From contig NZ_JAPZUB010000011.1 in NCBI RefSeq assembly GCF_027533505.1, positions 1 to 64,000 of the forward strand: a DNA stretch of 64,000 nucleotides. Reading direction: 5' to 3'. The translations under genes were made by a program, and so were the position numbers. Position 1 is the first letter of the stretch. Each line of letters begins with the position of its first letter. This stretch comes from Flavobacterium sp. GTDB taxonomy: Bacteria; Bacteroidota; Bacteroidia; Flavobacteriales; Flavobacteriaceae. Of this stretch, positions 27,407 through 35,836 are shown one piece after another. Under the pieces are notes generated by a model. The model saw only the letters and a program-made list of their open reading frames with translations. It ran no database searches and had not been told where the DNA came from.

Positions 27407-28792
27407 TCAATTTCTTGAGAGTCGCGAAGAAGTACCATTCTCTGAACGCATACTTCGTGTTGCACTCGAGCTGGAATACTCTTGACGCGAAGGGCGTGGA
27501 GTAGGTACACTATAGTCCTGTCGCACGGGACGCGGACTAACACTGCTCGAACTTGGTGTATACTCTTGACGCGAAGGACGTGGAGTAGGTGCACTATAGT
27601 CTTGACGCACGGGACGCGGACTAACACTGCTGGAACTTGGCGTATACTCTTGACGCACAGGTCGCGGACTAACGGTAGTTGTACTTGGCGTGTAGTCTTG
27701 TCTCGAGGGGCGAGGTGTAGCTGTGGTGGTGCTGTAATCCGATCGCGTGGGTCTTGGAGTTGATGTATTGGAAGCCAAAGTATAGTTTTCACGAACGGGA
27801 CGGGGCGAAGCAGTTGTGTTGCTAAAATTTTGACGTACGGGACGCGGATTGGGAGTTACACTGTAATCAGCACGAGTAGGTCTTGGAGTGGTTGCAGCAT
27901 TGCTGGTATAATCCTGACGAACGGGACGGGTTTCAGAAGCACTGGTCCAATTGCCCCGTACAGACCCTGTTTCGGGTCGGGTAGCAGTTTGATTATCGCG
28001 GGTACCCGCTAACGGACTTCGGGTGTCGGGATAGGCCACATTACGAACGGTACGGGTTCGATCCAATTCATAACGATTAGCAACACCTTGGTTGCGATAA
28101 GCAAATCCTCGTTGTGGATGGTGCCGTTCAATAAAGTTACCGCGTCGGCCAAAATAGTGCGAATAGCCCCAATGGCAACGACGGAAATTCACGTAATTGT
28201 ATTGGAATCCAAAGTTGATGCACAATCCGATATGATGACGGTAACGAAAAATGGGAAAAGGATGCCAAGCATAATAGTAGCTTGGATAAAAACCCCAATA
28301 CCATGAAGAACAATAGGGTTGGTAATAGGGTTGCCAGAAATAATTATAAATCACAGGTGTTCCCACATAAACCGGTTCGTAAATATAGTTGGTCCCGTAA
28401 AGAAAAGTATCGCCTACCACTTGCACTTGTACCCGTCGGTTGCGGCTATCTTTTTCCACTTCAACGGTGGCTACGTCTTGGTATTGATCGCGTCCCAGCA
28501 CGGCTTGCACCACAATAATATGTTGATTCCCTTCAATCGATTCGACTACCCTTAGATAATCAACTTGATTGTCAAGGTTTAAATCCAAATTGGATATCGG
28601 AGTTTCAGGATTGTTTAAACGACGTTCAAAATCTTCCAAGTCACGAGCTTCTCCAAAAATAGACGCAACGGCACGAAGGTCTAAATTATCGCTTATCTCT
28701 GAATCGGTAGCACTCACCGTTGTCCGATTTTGAGCCCCACTCCATGTTAGACTCAAGCCCAACATCATGCTGTATAGTAGTTTCGTTTTCAT
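27407..28792 (-). CDS. Exported protein with EF-hand-like segment and PRPxRQ repeat tail
   Basis: A 461-residue exported protein of unknown function with signal peptide MKTKLLYSMMLGLSLTWSGA|Q. Residues ~60-150 include DLNLDNQVDYLRVVE, which resembles a calcium-binding loop. Residues ~150-240 are extremely rich in Tyr, Trp, Phe and His. The last ~170 residues are low-complexity repeats of the form PRPVRQ(D/E)YT-SSS, basic and proline-rich. The N-terminal half belongs to a Bacteroidota family often annotated only as hypothetical. The tail suggests a disordered, possibly surface or wall-binding region, which is an inference. Confidence 0.75.
   Translation of the reverse strand: MKTKLLYSMMLGLSLTWSGAQNRTTVSATDSEISDNLDLRAVASIFGEARDLEDFERRLNNPETPISNLDLNLDNQVDYLRVVESIEGNQHIIVVQAVLGRDQYQDVATVEVEKDSRNRRVQVQVVGDTFLYGTNYIYEPVYVGTPVIYNYFWQPYYQPYCSSWYWGFYPSYYYAWHPFPIFRYRHHIGLCINFGFQYNYVNFRRCHWGYSHYFGRRGNFIERHHPQRGFAYRNQGVANRYELDRTRTVRNVAYPDTRSPLAGTRDNQTATRPETGSVRGNWTSASETRPVRQDYTSNAATTPRPTRADYSVTPNPRPVRQNFSNTTASPRPVRENYTLASNTSTPRPTRSDYSTTTATPRPSRQDYTPSTTTVSPRPVRQEYTPSSSSVSPRPVRQDYSAPTPRPSRQEYTPSSSSVSPRPVRQDYSVPTPRPSRQEYSSSSATRSMRSENGTSSRLSRN
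27465..27910. repeat. Coding tandem repeat of the PRPxRQ tail
   Basis: About a dozen imperfect copies of a 30-50 base unit encode PRPxR(Q/A)(D/E)Y segments. Copies near 27480-27700 are almost identical (CGCGGACTAACACTGCT recurs), which points to recent duplication. Copies towards 27900 have diverged. Confidence 0.75.
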
Positions 28793-28904
28793 AACTGTGG
28801 AATTTTAAGTTCGTTACCTAAAAACCAAACATTGTGCCAAAATGCCAAAATCAAAATTGTCATCTCATCATTTATGTTTATTTTCGTAGGAAATACTGGG
28901 CATC

Positions 28905-29957
28905 ATGCGCGTTTTTTTTGGCTTTTTTTGTTGTTTTCTTTTTTCGAATTGTGCTTCTGTAATTTCTTCAAAGGAGGCTCCACCGATAACTTCGGTCACC
29001 GTAGACACGTTACTTTTTGAAACCGTGAGTATTCGTGCAATCGCTATTGCTGAGCAATCCGTTTTTTACGCGGGGAGTAACAGTAGAATAGGTCGAATCG
29101 ATTTGGTGACACGCAAACATTGGCCACAAACACTCCCCACAGCGACCCTCACTGAATTTCGTTCCTTGGCTTTACATCAAGGAAAATGGTTTGCGCTATC
29201 TATTGGGAATCCTGCACTGCTTTATTCGGGGCCTATGGATGGTGAAGGCTGTCGTTTGCTGTATGAAGAGTCGCATGAAAAAGTATTTTATGACGCACTA
29301 CATTTTACCGCTAAGGGAACAGGCTGGGCCATGGGCGATCCGACGCAACAAGCGATGGCATTATTGAAGTCGAATGATGGGGGTGCCCATTGGGAGCGCA
29401 TTCCTGAGGACAAAGCTCCAGTTTTGGCTCCTGGGGAAGCTGCTTTTGCTTCAAGCAATACCACAATTTGTAGTGCAGGAAAAACACTTTGGATTTTTAC
29501 CGGAGGAATGCAATCCCGCGTATGGCGAACCAATAATGCGGGGAAAACATGGGAGCCGATAACCGTTCCTATCGCCCAAGGAAGTGCTATGGAGGGAATT
29601 TTTTCAGCCGATTTTTACAACGCCAAAAGGGGCGTAGCTGCGGGGGGGAACTATGATCACCCCACCCAAACAGTGGGCAATCTCATTTATACCCGCGATG
29701 GAGGGAGTACGTGGAGTCCTATTGATGTACCTCAAGAACCTGGGTATATTTCGGGAATTCAATTTATTCCGGATTGTGAAGGCAAGGAATGGTTGACGGT
29801 AGGTGCAGGGGGCTTGTATTATGCAATTGATCAAGGGAAACAATGGAAATGTTTGTGGTCTGAACCACAATTGTATACGTTGCAATTTGTCGATGCTCAA
29901 ACCGTAATCGTGGCAGGTAAAAACAAAATCTTTCGTTTGCAATTGCACCGAAATTAA
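28905..29957 (+). CDS. Ycf48/BNR-type propeller lipoprotein
   Basis: A 350-residue lipoprotein (lipobox FLFSNC) with a predicted beta-propeller of sialidase/BNR or Ycf48-like blades. Repeated Asp-box-like segments include SNDGGAHWERI, TNNAGKTWEPI and TRDGGSTWSPI. Ycf48 homologues in non-photosynthetic bacteria are annotated vaguely as oxidoreductases or photosystem stability-like proteins without known activity. It is the only gene of its unit and ends at a bidirectional terminator. Confidence 0.8.
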   Translation: MRVFFGFFCCFLFSNCASVISSKEAPPITSVTVDTLLFETVSIRAIAIAEQSVFYAGSNSRIGRIDLVTRKHWPQTLPTATLTEFRSLALHQGKWFALSIGNPALLYSGPMDGEGCRLLYEESHEKVFYDALHFTAKGTGWAMGDPTQQAMALLKSNDGGAHWERIPEDKAPVLAPGEAAFASSNTTICSAGKTLWIFTGGMQSRVWRTNNAGKTWEPITVPIAQGSAMEGIFSADFYNAKRGVAAGGNYDHPTQTVGNLIYTRDGGSTWSPIDVPQEPGYISGIQFIPDCEGKEWLTVGAGGLYYAIDQGKQWKCLWSEPQLYTLQFVDAQTVIVAGKNKIFRLQLHRN

Positions 29958-29992
29958 AAAAAAACAGCCCTTTAAAAGCGCTGTTTTTATAC
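29955..29992. terminator. Bidirectional terminator Ycf48-like / ECF operon
   Basis: AACAGC (29963-29968) pairs with GCTGTT (29980-29985), with an A-run to the left and T5 to the right, between two convergent genes. Confidence 0.75.
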
Positions 29993-30478
29993 TTAATTTC
30001 TGCGGCGTTCTTTTAACTGTTCCACCAATTTTCGATTGAAATCTTCCTCTGCTCGTCTCAATTTGATTATCTTCAAAGCGGGGAGAACACCTCGTAAATC
30101 AGCAATCAATTTCTTGCGAAGTTTGAATAATTCTTCTTCGTTGGTTTCCATTTGGGCCAACACTGTTTGCGCTTCTTTTTCAGTCATTTTATCCAACTGA
30201 TCATCGTCCTTTCGGTCCATAAAAGCTTTTAATTTTTGACGACGGATTTCGGCTTGTTTGTCTTCAAAAGCATTGTATATGGGCCAAAATTTAGCAGCCT
30301 CATCAGGAGTTAAGCGAAGTTCTTGGGTGATAAAGGCTACTTTTTGTGACTTTACTTGTTCTTTTTTCTCTTGAATGCGTTCCCGTAAACGCCCGCCTGG
30401 TTGCGCAAAAGCGTTCACTGTTCCCATAAAAATGAGGGTTAGCACAAAAATTCGAAAAGCATTTTGCATAGTTTTCAT
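29993..30478 (-). CDS. Spy/CpxP-like periplasmic protein of an ECF sigma operon
   Basis: A 161-residue exported protein (signal peptide ending AFA|Q) that is almost entirely charged helix. It resembles flavobacterial proteins annotated as sensor of ECF-type sigma factor and the Spy/CpxP LTxxQ group (ITQELRLTPDEAAKFWPIYN). It lies at the end of a three-gene unit with a sigma factor and a small membrane protein, so a periplasmic sensing or chaperone role is inferred. Confidence 0.7.
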   Translation of the reverse strand: MKTMQNAFRIFVLTLIFMGTVNAFAQPGGRLRERIQEKKEQVKSQKVAFITQELRLTPDEAAKFWPIYNAFEDKQAEIRRQKLKAFMDRKDDDQLDKMTEKEAQTVLAQMETNEEELFKLRKKLIADLRGVLPALKIIKLRRAEEDFNRKLVEQLKERRRN

Positions 30479-30498
30479 AGTTTGATCTATTTACAATG

Positions 30499-30915
30499 TT
30501 AGTGTGTTATACTGTATTCCAACGCTTCATTTTCAAGAAGCATTTCCTCTAAAGCCTTTGCTTCGGTATCTGATGCAACGGGTACTTCAGTGTTTTGGAG
30601 TTCAATTAATTCCAAATAATGTTCATCGGTGAGGTCGGTGTTTTCGCTTACATACGAAGCTATGGCGCTCCAATGGGCCTCTTCTTCTTTTTGCACTTCC
30701 CAATGCCACAGCATTCCAATGCCCAATCCAATGACCAATACGGCAGCCATTCCATAAAAAGTTTTGGCATGTTTACTCCAAAAAGAAATCGATTTTACCG
30801 GCGTTTCCTCCTCAAGTCGGTTTTGAAGCCTTGTCGAAAACGTTTCAAAGTAGCCTTCGGGTACGGTAAAACCACTGGGATTCTGGGGCGGGTTATTTAA
30901 GTTAATCGGATTCAT
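30499..30915 (-). CDS. Small membrane protein, probable anti-sigma factor
   Basis: A 138-residue protein with a cytoplasmic N-terminus (VPEGYFETFSTRLQNRL), one membrane helix (FYGMAAVLVIGLGIGML) and an acidic periplasmic part. It lies 30 bases after the ECF sigma gene. Gene order and topology suggest an anti-sigma factor. No zinc-binding anti-sigma motif (HxxxCxxC) is visible, so this remains an inference. Confidence 0.6.
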   Translation of the reverse strand: MNPINLNNPPQNPSGFTVPEGYFETFSTRLQNRLEEETPVKSISFWSKHAKTFYGMAAVLVIGLGIGMLWHWEVQKEEEAHWSAIASYVSENTDLTDEHYLELIELQNTEVPVASDTEAKALEEMLLENEALEYSITH

Positions 30916-30945
30916 ATGCTTTAGATGTTGTACGCGTTGATTGGT

Positions 30946-31488
30946 TTAATTTGTTTTAATAAATTCTTCAATTTTTTTTACGGCATGATGGTAAGAGGCT
31001 TTTAATGCCCCAACGGAAGTGCCGAGAATTTCCGACATATCTTCGTATTTTAACTCCTGAAAGTATTTCATTTTAAAAACCAATTGTTGTTTTTCAGGCA
31101 ACCGCGCAATCGCTTTTTGGAGTTGCAATTGAAAAGCTTCGCCTTCAAAATAAACATCGGTTTCTAATTTAGCCAAAGCATTTTCTTGCCATTCTGAATG
31201 TGTAAAACCTTGGCGTTTATTTTTTTGTTGTAAAAAAGTAAGCGACTCATTAGTAGCAATACGGTACATCCACGAATACAGCTTGCTTTCGCCTTTGAAA
31301 TCTTTTAAATAGGTATATACTTTGATAAAGGTGTTTTGCAACACATCATCGGCATCATCATGGTCCAAAACAATACTTCGAATGTGATAATACAGCGGTT
31401 TTTGATAGTATTGGAGCAGTTTTCCAAAAGCCGCTTCTCGGGTTTTCGGATGCAATAGTTCCTGAATAAAAGCTTTTTCGTCTTCCAA
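30946..31488 (-). CDS. ECF-family RNA polymerase sigma factor
   Basis: A 180-residue sigma-70 family ECF factor. Region 2 contains DADDVLQNTFIKVYTYLKDF and YSWMYRIATNESL. Region 4 contains LPEKQQLVFKMKYFQELKYEDMSEILGTSVGALKASYHHAVKKI. It heads a unit with a probable anti-sigma and a periplasmic Spy-like protein, so it is probably an envelope-stress regulon. Its target promoter cannot be read from this window. Confidence 0.9.
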   Translation of the reverse strand: MEDEKAFIQELLHPKTREAAFGKLLQYYQKPLYYHIRSIVLDHDDADDVLQNTFIKVYTYLKDFKGESKLYSWMYRIATNESLTFLQQKNKRQGFTHSEWQENALAKLETDVYFEGEAFQLQLQKAIARLPEKQQLVFKMKYFQELKYEDMSEILGTSVGALKASYHHAVKKIEEFIKTN

Positions 31489-31543
31489 ACTACTTTTTTT
31501 GATTTAGACCTTTCAAAAAACAAAAGGTTTAAATACAGTTTTA

Positions 31544-32647
31544 TTAAGGCGTGGGATTTGAATTTGCGGTAGGTTCCGTCGGCGCTATTGCAGAAACGGT
31601 ATCTTTAATTACAGTTCGCGGTTGACGCGTTGTTGTAGGGAACACGGGTAGGTAAACTTCGGTTATCCATTGCGAAGGATGGGGCGTGTCTTCCCCATTT
31701 TTTCGGTATTGTTCAGTTACATTCAAATGGGTTAGTCGCGCCCATTTTTTGGTGTTAATGTATTGAATTCCTTTATTCCATGCCTTTTGCAAATGCGAGT
31801 AATCGCCTTTCAGTTGCACCCGTAACGCTTTATACGGTGGAAGCACCCCAAAGGCAATATCGCTACCTTCTTCAATGGCAATGGTATCTTTGACGGGAAT
31901 GCATACTGAGTAATCGACAATACGGGCTTCTTTGTCCCATTTGTGGTAGATGATAAATGGTTTTCCCGCTGCTTGAAGTGTATTTTTTTTGAAAAACCAT
32001 TGCATTTTAGGCAAAGCGGTTTTAATGCTTCGGGTGAGATTTTTCTCTTTACACCGCACAAATTGTTTTAAGTAAAACGTTTGAGGTTGATTGACCAATC
32101 CCATTACTTTTACTTGAAACGACTTTAGCTCTCGCGAAATACTTTTCTCTAAACCAACCAAAGTTCTTTCATACAAATTACCCATAGCCGATTGTACACC
32201 CCCTTGAAAAAAGGCTTTGATTTTTGAATTAAAGTCCAAGGAGCCTTTAGCGATTAATTGAACTTTCGTACCGCCTAAGGTATCTTTGAATTGCCAGGTA
32301 TAGTATGTTCGTTGACCGTTTTCATCGCTTACATACCGTAATAATTCAGCGTCTTTATAAAGTAGCGTTTTTAAATTTCCTTCCCGACTTCCCGACCACG
32401 CTGCATGCGCATTTTTACCAGAGGAACTTTCGGGGTATTTGAATTGTGTTCCTTGATGTTCAACAATCCAAGCGGCAAAGGTTTCCCAATTGCGCAAATC
32501 ATTAACATAATCAAACACTACGGAGCGTTTGTTTTTAATGTAAAGACTTTTGGTAACGGAATAGGATGGCTTTTGGGTAGCAACAAAAACTGCAGTGCCC
32601 AATAAAAAGAGTAAGGCAATAGAAAATAAGTAGCGTAAAATCTTCAT
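31544..32647 (-). CDS. SRPBCC protein fused to a GyrI-like effector-binding domain
   Basis: A 367-residue protein with one N-terminal membrane helix (LFSIALLFLLGTAVFVA). An SRPBCC/polyketide-cyclase-like domain follows (about 35-180: SLYIKNKRSVVFDYVNDLRNWETF). A C-terminal GyrI/AraC effector-binding-like domain (about 190-340) contains ALRVQLKGDYSHLQKAW. Both folds bind small hydrophobic ligands. The function is unknown. The C-terminal ~25 residues are Pro/Thr-rich. Confidence 0.75.
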   Translation of the reverse strand: MKILRYLFSIALLFLLGTAVFVATQKPSYSVTKSLYIKNKRSVVFDYVNDLRNWETFAAWIVEHQGTQFKYPESSSGKNAHAAWSGSREGNLKTLLYKDAELLRYVSDENGQRTYYTWQFKDTLGGTKVQLIAKGSLDFNSKIKAFFQGGVQSAMGNLYERTLVGLEKSISRELKSFQVKVMGLVNQPQTFYLKQFVRCKEKNLTRSIKTALPKMQWFFKKNTLQAAGKPFIIYHKWDKEARIVDYSVCIPVKDTIAIEEGSDIAFGVLPPYKALRVQLKGDYSHLQKAWNKGIQYINTKKWARLTHLNVTEQYRKNGEDTPHPSQWITEVYLPVFPTTTRQPRTVIKDTVSAIAPTEPTANSNPTP

Positions 32648-32692
32648 AACCGCAGCTTAGGTGGGTAAAGGTATGAAAATTAAGAGGTACTC

Positions 32693-32917
32693 TTAATGCT
32701 TTGTTGCAAATTTTATAACAAATAAAAGGGCAATAAAGGCAAAAAAGGCAATCAAAATCTTATAGTTTCCTTTATAAAAAAGTTGATGCAATGCTTTGTC
32801 TTTTCGGTAGGCAATAACCATAGCAATGACAAAAGCAATGACAAATAAAATCGCAAACACCAATTGTCCTTTTGTAAACATAGCAAAAATAGTTTTCAAC
32901 AAAGGTAGGTAATCCAT
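32693..32917 (-). CDS. Small two-helix membrane protein
   Basis: A 74-residue protein with two membrane helices (about 17-38 and 50-70) separated by a basic loop (YRKDKALHQLFYKGNYK). I do not recognise a family. The reading frame is compact and codon use is ordinary for this genome. It is divergent from the MazG-like gene. Confidence 0.6.
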   Translation of the reverse strand: MDYLPLLKTIFAMFTKGQLVFAILFVIAFVIAMVIAYRKDKALHQLFYKGNYKILIAFFAFIALLFVIKFATKH

Positions 32918-32955
32918 GGGATTCTTTTTAATTTGTCGAAGTAAAAAAATGAGTT

Positions 32956-33342
32956 ATGCAACGACAATTAGAAGCCGTAGCTGAATTTCATCGAGCTTTT
33001 GGTTTAGGAATTCGCGACACCCCAACAGCCGACCTAGGCGAATCAACCCATCGTCTTCGGTTTAATTTAATGAAGGAGGAAAATGAAGAGTACTGGGAAG
33101 CCGTGCAAAACAAGGATCTGACTGAAATCGCCGATGCTTTGGGCGACATGCTTTATATCTTGTGCGGTACCCTGCTTGAACATGGGTTGCAACATAAAAT
33201 TGAGGCTGTTTTTGAGGAAATTCAGCGCAGTAACATGAGTAAATTGGGTGCTGATGGGAAACCTGTTTACCGCGAAGATGGGAAAGTCATGAAAGGACCC
33301 AACTATTTCAAACCCGATGTAGCCAAAATACTCGAACGCTAA
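32956..33342 (+). CDS. MazG-like nucleotide pyrophosphohydrolase
   Basis: A 128-residue all-alpha NTP pyrophosphohydrolase (phosphoribosyl-ATP pyrophosphatase/MazG superfamily). The metal-binding pattern is ExxE...ExxD: KEENEEYWEA followed by EIADALGDMLY. It may hydrolyse a modified or canonical nucleoside triphosphate. It is the first of three rightward genes with short gaps (14 bases, then TAATG overlap). Confidence 0.82.
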   Translation: MQRQLEAVAEFHRAFGLGIRDTPTADLGESTHRLRFNLMKEENEEYWEAVQNKDLTEIADALGDMLYILCGTLLEHGLQHKIEAVFEEIQRSNMSKLGADGKPVYREDGKVMKGPNYFKPDVAKILER

Positions 33343-33356
33343 TTAGAACTAAATCC

Positions 33357-33557
33357 ATGCGACTACCGTTTTATTTAATTCTCCTCATTACAGGGTTTAT
33401 CCTGCTGCGATTGTTTCACGTGGTTCGAGGGTATCGCCGTTACAAGCGGTCGGGTCAGTTTCGTTTTTTTAGGAATGAGCTCCTTTACACTGCACTCTAT
33501 TTGTGTTTGCTATTTGGGTTTATTTTTTGGGCACAGGCGAATAATGTTTCTTTTTAA
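33357..33557 (+). CDS. Small membrane protein
   Basis: A 66-residue protein with two hydrophobic helices (about 4-23 and 42-60) around a basic segment (RGYRRYKRSGQFRFFRNE). No known family is recognised. Its stop overlaps the next ATG (TAATG), so it is coupled to the lipoprotein gene. Confidence 0.6.
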   Translation: MRLPFYLILLITGFILLRLFHVVRGYRRYKRSGQFRFFRNELLYTALYLCLLFGFIFWAQANNVSF

Positions 33558-34339
33558 TGGCTATGCGAGTTCAAGTCTTTTTGGTGCTAGTGCTGCTATG
33601 TCTCGGATGTAAAGAACCACCGAAAGAAGTGGCTGCACCCCAAAAAGAACTGTTGCTCCTTGCACGTCATGAATCGGGAAACATCGTGGAGTACCGCCAT
33701 GAATTGAAATGGTATTCGGACAGCACCTTTGAATACAATTCTAAAGCCAAAGATCACGGGCATACAAAATATGAAAAATTTGAGGGTAAAGCCTATCTTC
33801 AGTCGGATACCCTCCATTTTAGTCGAAAAGACATGAATGGAGCAGGTGATAAAGCGGTTTTCAAAAATGGGATGCTTGAATTTGTTGGGGAAGCACAAAA
33901 TTTTCGCATGGATGTGCTTCAAAACAAAACGGCTTTGCGTTCGCAGGTAGACTTACATCCCTTTCCCGATTATGCACTTTTTACTTATATGCCCAAAAAA
34001 ATGGATCGCAATACGCCTTATGATTTGAATGGAGCAGCATTTGATTATGTACGCGAATTAATTCAGTGTGTTTTTGAAGAACAAAAAAACGTTTTAAAAC
34101 CGTCAAACGATTATGTCAAACAATGTATTCCCTACCGTAATCGCAAAGGCGATATTGAAGTTCGCGTCTATTTGCATTGCAAAAATGCCCTAGATCCCAG
34201 TGCCTTTCGATACCAACCGCTTATTCTTCGTAACGTTGGAAATTGTAGTGTGACTTTTGTGTTGTCATTTAAGGCAAATTATTATGTCGATTTTAAAGTT
34301 GCCCATACTCCTGTACCTCCAGAAGAAAGTACCCCATAG
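33557..34339 (+). CDS. Lipoprotein of unknown function
   Basis: A 260-residue lipoprotein (lipobox LCLGC, Cys near residue 18). The N-terminal half looks like beta-strands (WYSDSTFEYNSKAK...TKYEKFEGKAYLQSD). The C-terminal half contains CIPYRNRKGDIEVRVYLHC. I recognise no domain. It is translationally coupled to the preceding membrane protein. Confidence 0.65.
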   Translation: MAMRVQVFLVLVLLCLGCKEPPKEVAAPQKELLLLARHESGNIVEYRHELKWYSDSTFEYNSKAKDHGHTKYEKFEGKAYLQSDTLHFSRKDMNGAGDKAVFKNGMLEFVGEAQNFRMDVLQNKTALRSQVDLHPFPDYALFTYMPKKMDRNTPYDLNGAAFDYVRELIQCVFEEQKNVLKPSNDYVKQCIPYRNRKGDIEVRVYLHCKNALDPSAFRYQPLILRNVGNCSVTFVLSFKANYYVDFKVAHTPVPPEESTP

Positions 34340-34341
34340 TA

Positions 34342-34920
34342 TTATCCCATTTTCTTTTCAAGAAAAGCTCTGGCGGATTCCATTTTTTCGGTGTCCCAAT
34401 CGATATTTTCAATGTGATGTGTAATGCCATCTTTTGTTTGAAGGGTGATCGAATCGCCATCTACTTCAATCGTCAAGATACTTTCATGGGGTAAAGTGTT
34501 GGAAAAAGTTGTCCCCACAATCAATAAGCCGTCTTTTTTCCAACGGAGATAAGATTCGTTGGGTTTTTCAAAAGCGTTGGTCATTAAAATGATGGCAAAA
34601 AACACTGTAATTGTTTGCACTTGATACGTTTGCTCAAAAAAATGCAATCCCAATCCTGTAAAAATCAATAAGGCAATGCCTGCTACCAAACTCAAAGAAA
34701 GAATCGAATGGTGTGTTTGTCTAGGGACCACAAAAGTATTACGATCGGGTGTAGTTGGGAACCAAAGCGGTACCACAAAGAAAGCCACGCTGTATATGAT
34801 CGTGAGTAGGTAACTTAGGGTAAAACAAACTTCAATTCCCCAATAATATCCACAAAACAAAATTATGCTTTGCAGTGAAAAGGAACTAATTTTGAGAAGA
34901 AAAGGTAGGGGATAGTTCAT
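34342..34920 (-). CDS. Membrane protein of unknown function
   Basis: A 192-residue protein with four predicted membrane helices in the first ~115 residues (two hairpins) and a small C-terminal soluble part (ILTIEVDGDSITLQTKDG). No family is recognised. It lies 12 bases after the acetyltransferase gene on the same strand. Confidence 0.6.
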   Translation of the reverse strand: MNYPLPFLLKISSFSLQSIILFCGYYWGIEVCFTLSYLLTIIYSVAFFVVPLWFPTTPDRNTFVVPRQTHHSILSLSLVAGIALLIFTGLGLHFFEQTYQVQTITVFFAIILMTNAFEKPNESYLRWKKDGLLIVGTTFSNTLPHESILTIEVDGDSITLQTKDGITHHIENIDWDTEKMESARAFLEKKMG

Positions 34921-34932
34921 GTTTTTGGTTGT

Positions 34933-35430
34933 TTAGTTTAAAAGTAATTGTACAAAAACGCTATGAAGCCAACGATCAAATTTAAATCCGGTTTCTTTGA
35001 GGATGCCTTTCACTTCAAATCCCATCCGTTCATGAAAAGCGATGCTTCCTGTATTTTCAGCATCAATGACACCTATCATGGTGTGAAATCCGTTTGCTCT
35101 CGCCGAATTGATTAACGCAGTCAGTAACGCTTTGCCGATTCCTTTTCCCTGCCAATCGGGATGCGTGTAGACAGAATGCTCTACGGTAAATCGATACGCT
35201 TCTCGAAATCGAAATTCGCCATAATACCCAAAACCAACTACGGTTTTTCCCTGGGTAGCCACAAAAATAGGAAACCCTTTATGCAATTTATCCTCAAAAA
35301 GTTGGACTTGCTGCGCTGCCGTCCGCGGATTGTAATCATACAATGCTGTGGCATTCAAGATGTTGTAGTTTATTGTTTCTAGAAGTGCCTCCAAGTCGTT
35401 AGGAGTATAGGGTCGAATCGTAGTTTCCAT
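34933..35430 (-). CDS. GNAT N-acetyltransferase (phosphinothricin acetyltransferase-like)
   Basis: A 165-residue GNAT enzyme using acetyl-CoA. It starts METTIRPYTPNDLEALLE, the usual alpha1 region. The acetyl-CoA-binding motif A is VYTHPDWQGKGIGKALL, followed by NTGSIAFHERMGFE. It resembles the PAT/BAR-type group, but the substrate is not predictable. The ATG at 35430 is preferred over a TTG two codons upstream. Confidence 0.85.
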   Translation of the reverse strand: METTIRPYTPNDLEALLETINYNILNATALYDYNPRTAAQQVQLFEDKLHKGFPIFVATQGKTVVGFGYYGEFRFREAYRFTVEHSVYTHPDWQGKGIGKALLTALINSARANGFHTMIGVIDAENTGSIAFHERMGFEVKGILKETGFKFDRWLHSVFVQLLLN

Positions 35431-35490
35431 GCCCAAAAATACAAATTTAAAACAGGTATTTCTACGCTACCGCAACTCCTTTTCATCCCC

Positions 35491-35498
35491 TAGTTTTG
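35491..35498 (+). promoter_or_regulatory. -7 element TAGTTTTG for the small membrane ORF
   Basis: It matches TAnnTTTG, and the predicted start site is at about 35504, directly at the ATG (35505) of the small membrane protein gene. Confidence 0.45.
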
Positions 35499-35504
35499 CA
35501 CGGT

Positions 35505-35753
35505 ATGACTTTGATAATGCTCCTTATCGAACAAGGCATAACAGGATTTTTTATTCCATGTATGCAAGATCAAGGGAGGTTCCTAGGGCCAGCTTTACTG
35601 ACTTTTGGCTTGGTTCTGGGACTAACCTTGGGCTACTATTTTATTTTTCAATGTTCAAAAACCCATCGCGATCGCTGCATGCAATTGCGCCGAATGTTAT
35701 ACCTCACCGGATTCTTATTTCTCTTCTTTCTGTTTTTTTCAGATACCTTTTAA
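35505..35753 (+). CDS. Small hydrophobic protein upstream of menD
   Basis: An 82-residue reading frame (MTLIMLLIEQGITGFF...) with two strong hydrophobic segments (about 26-43 and 61-78) and a basic loop (KTHRDRCMQLRR). It lies between the acetyltransferase and menD, in a different frame from the open stretch that runs into menD. Support is limited to its own promoter-like element and membrane-protein character. Confidence 0.45.
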   Translation: MTLIMLLIEQGITGFFIPCMQDQGRFLGPALLTFGLVLGLTLGYYFIFQCSKTHRDRCMQLRRMLYLTGFLFLFFLFFSDTF

Positions 35754-35809
35754 ACACAAACGTCCGTTATAATTTTCTCAAAAAGGTTTCCCATTCCTCA
35801 AACGCTTCG

Positions 35810-35817
35810 TACCTTTG
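35810..35817 (+). promoter_or_regulatory. -7 element TACCTTTG for menD
   Basis: It matches TAnnTTTG, with a predicted start site near 35823, 13 bases before the menD ATG. It supports the start at 35837. Confidence 0.6.
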
Positions 35818-35836
35818 TGCTCCATTACGAAGTATC

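Noticed and set aside
27277..27792. Open frame opposite in phase to the PRPxRQ repeat protein, 171 residues on the minus strand
   Set aside because: It is a shadow of the coding tandem repeat at 27407-28792. The peptide is a low-complexity echo of the repeat and has no start signals.
35429..35836. N-terminal extension of menD
   Set aside because: No family resemblance, and it precedes a good promoter (TACCTTTG, 35810-35817) and the canonical MenD start.
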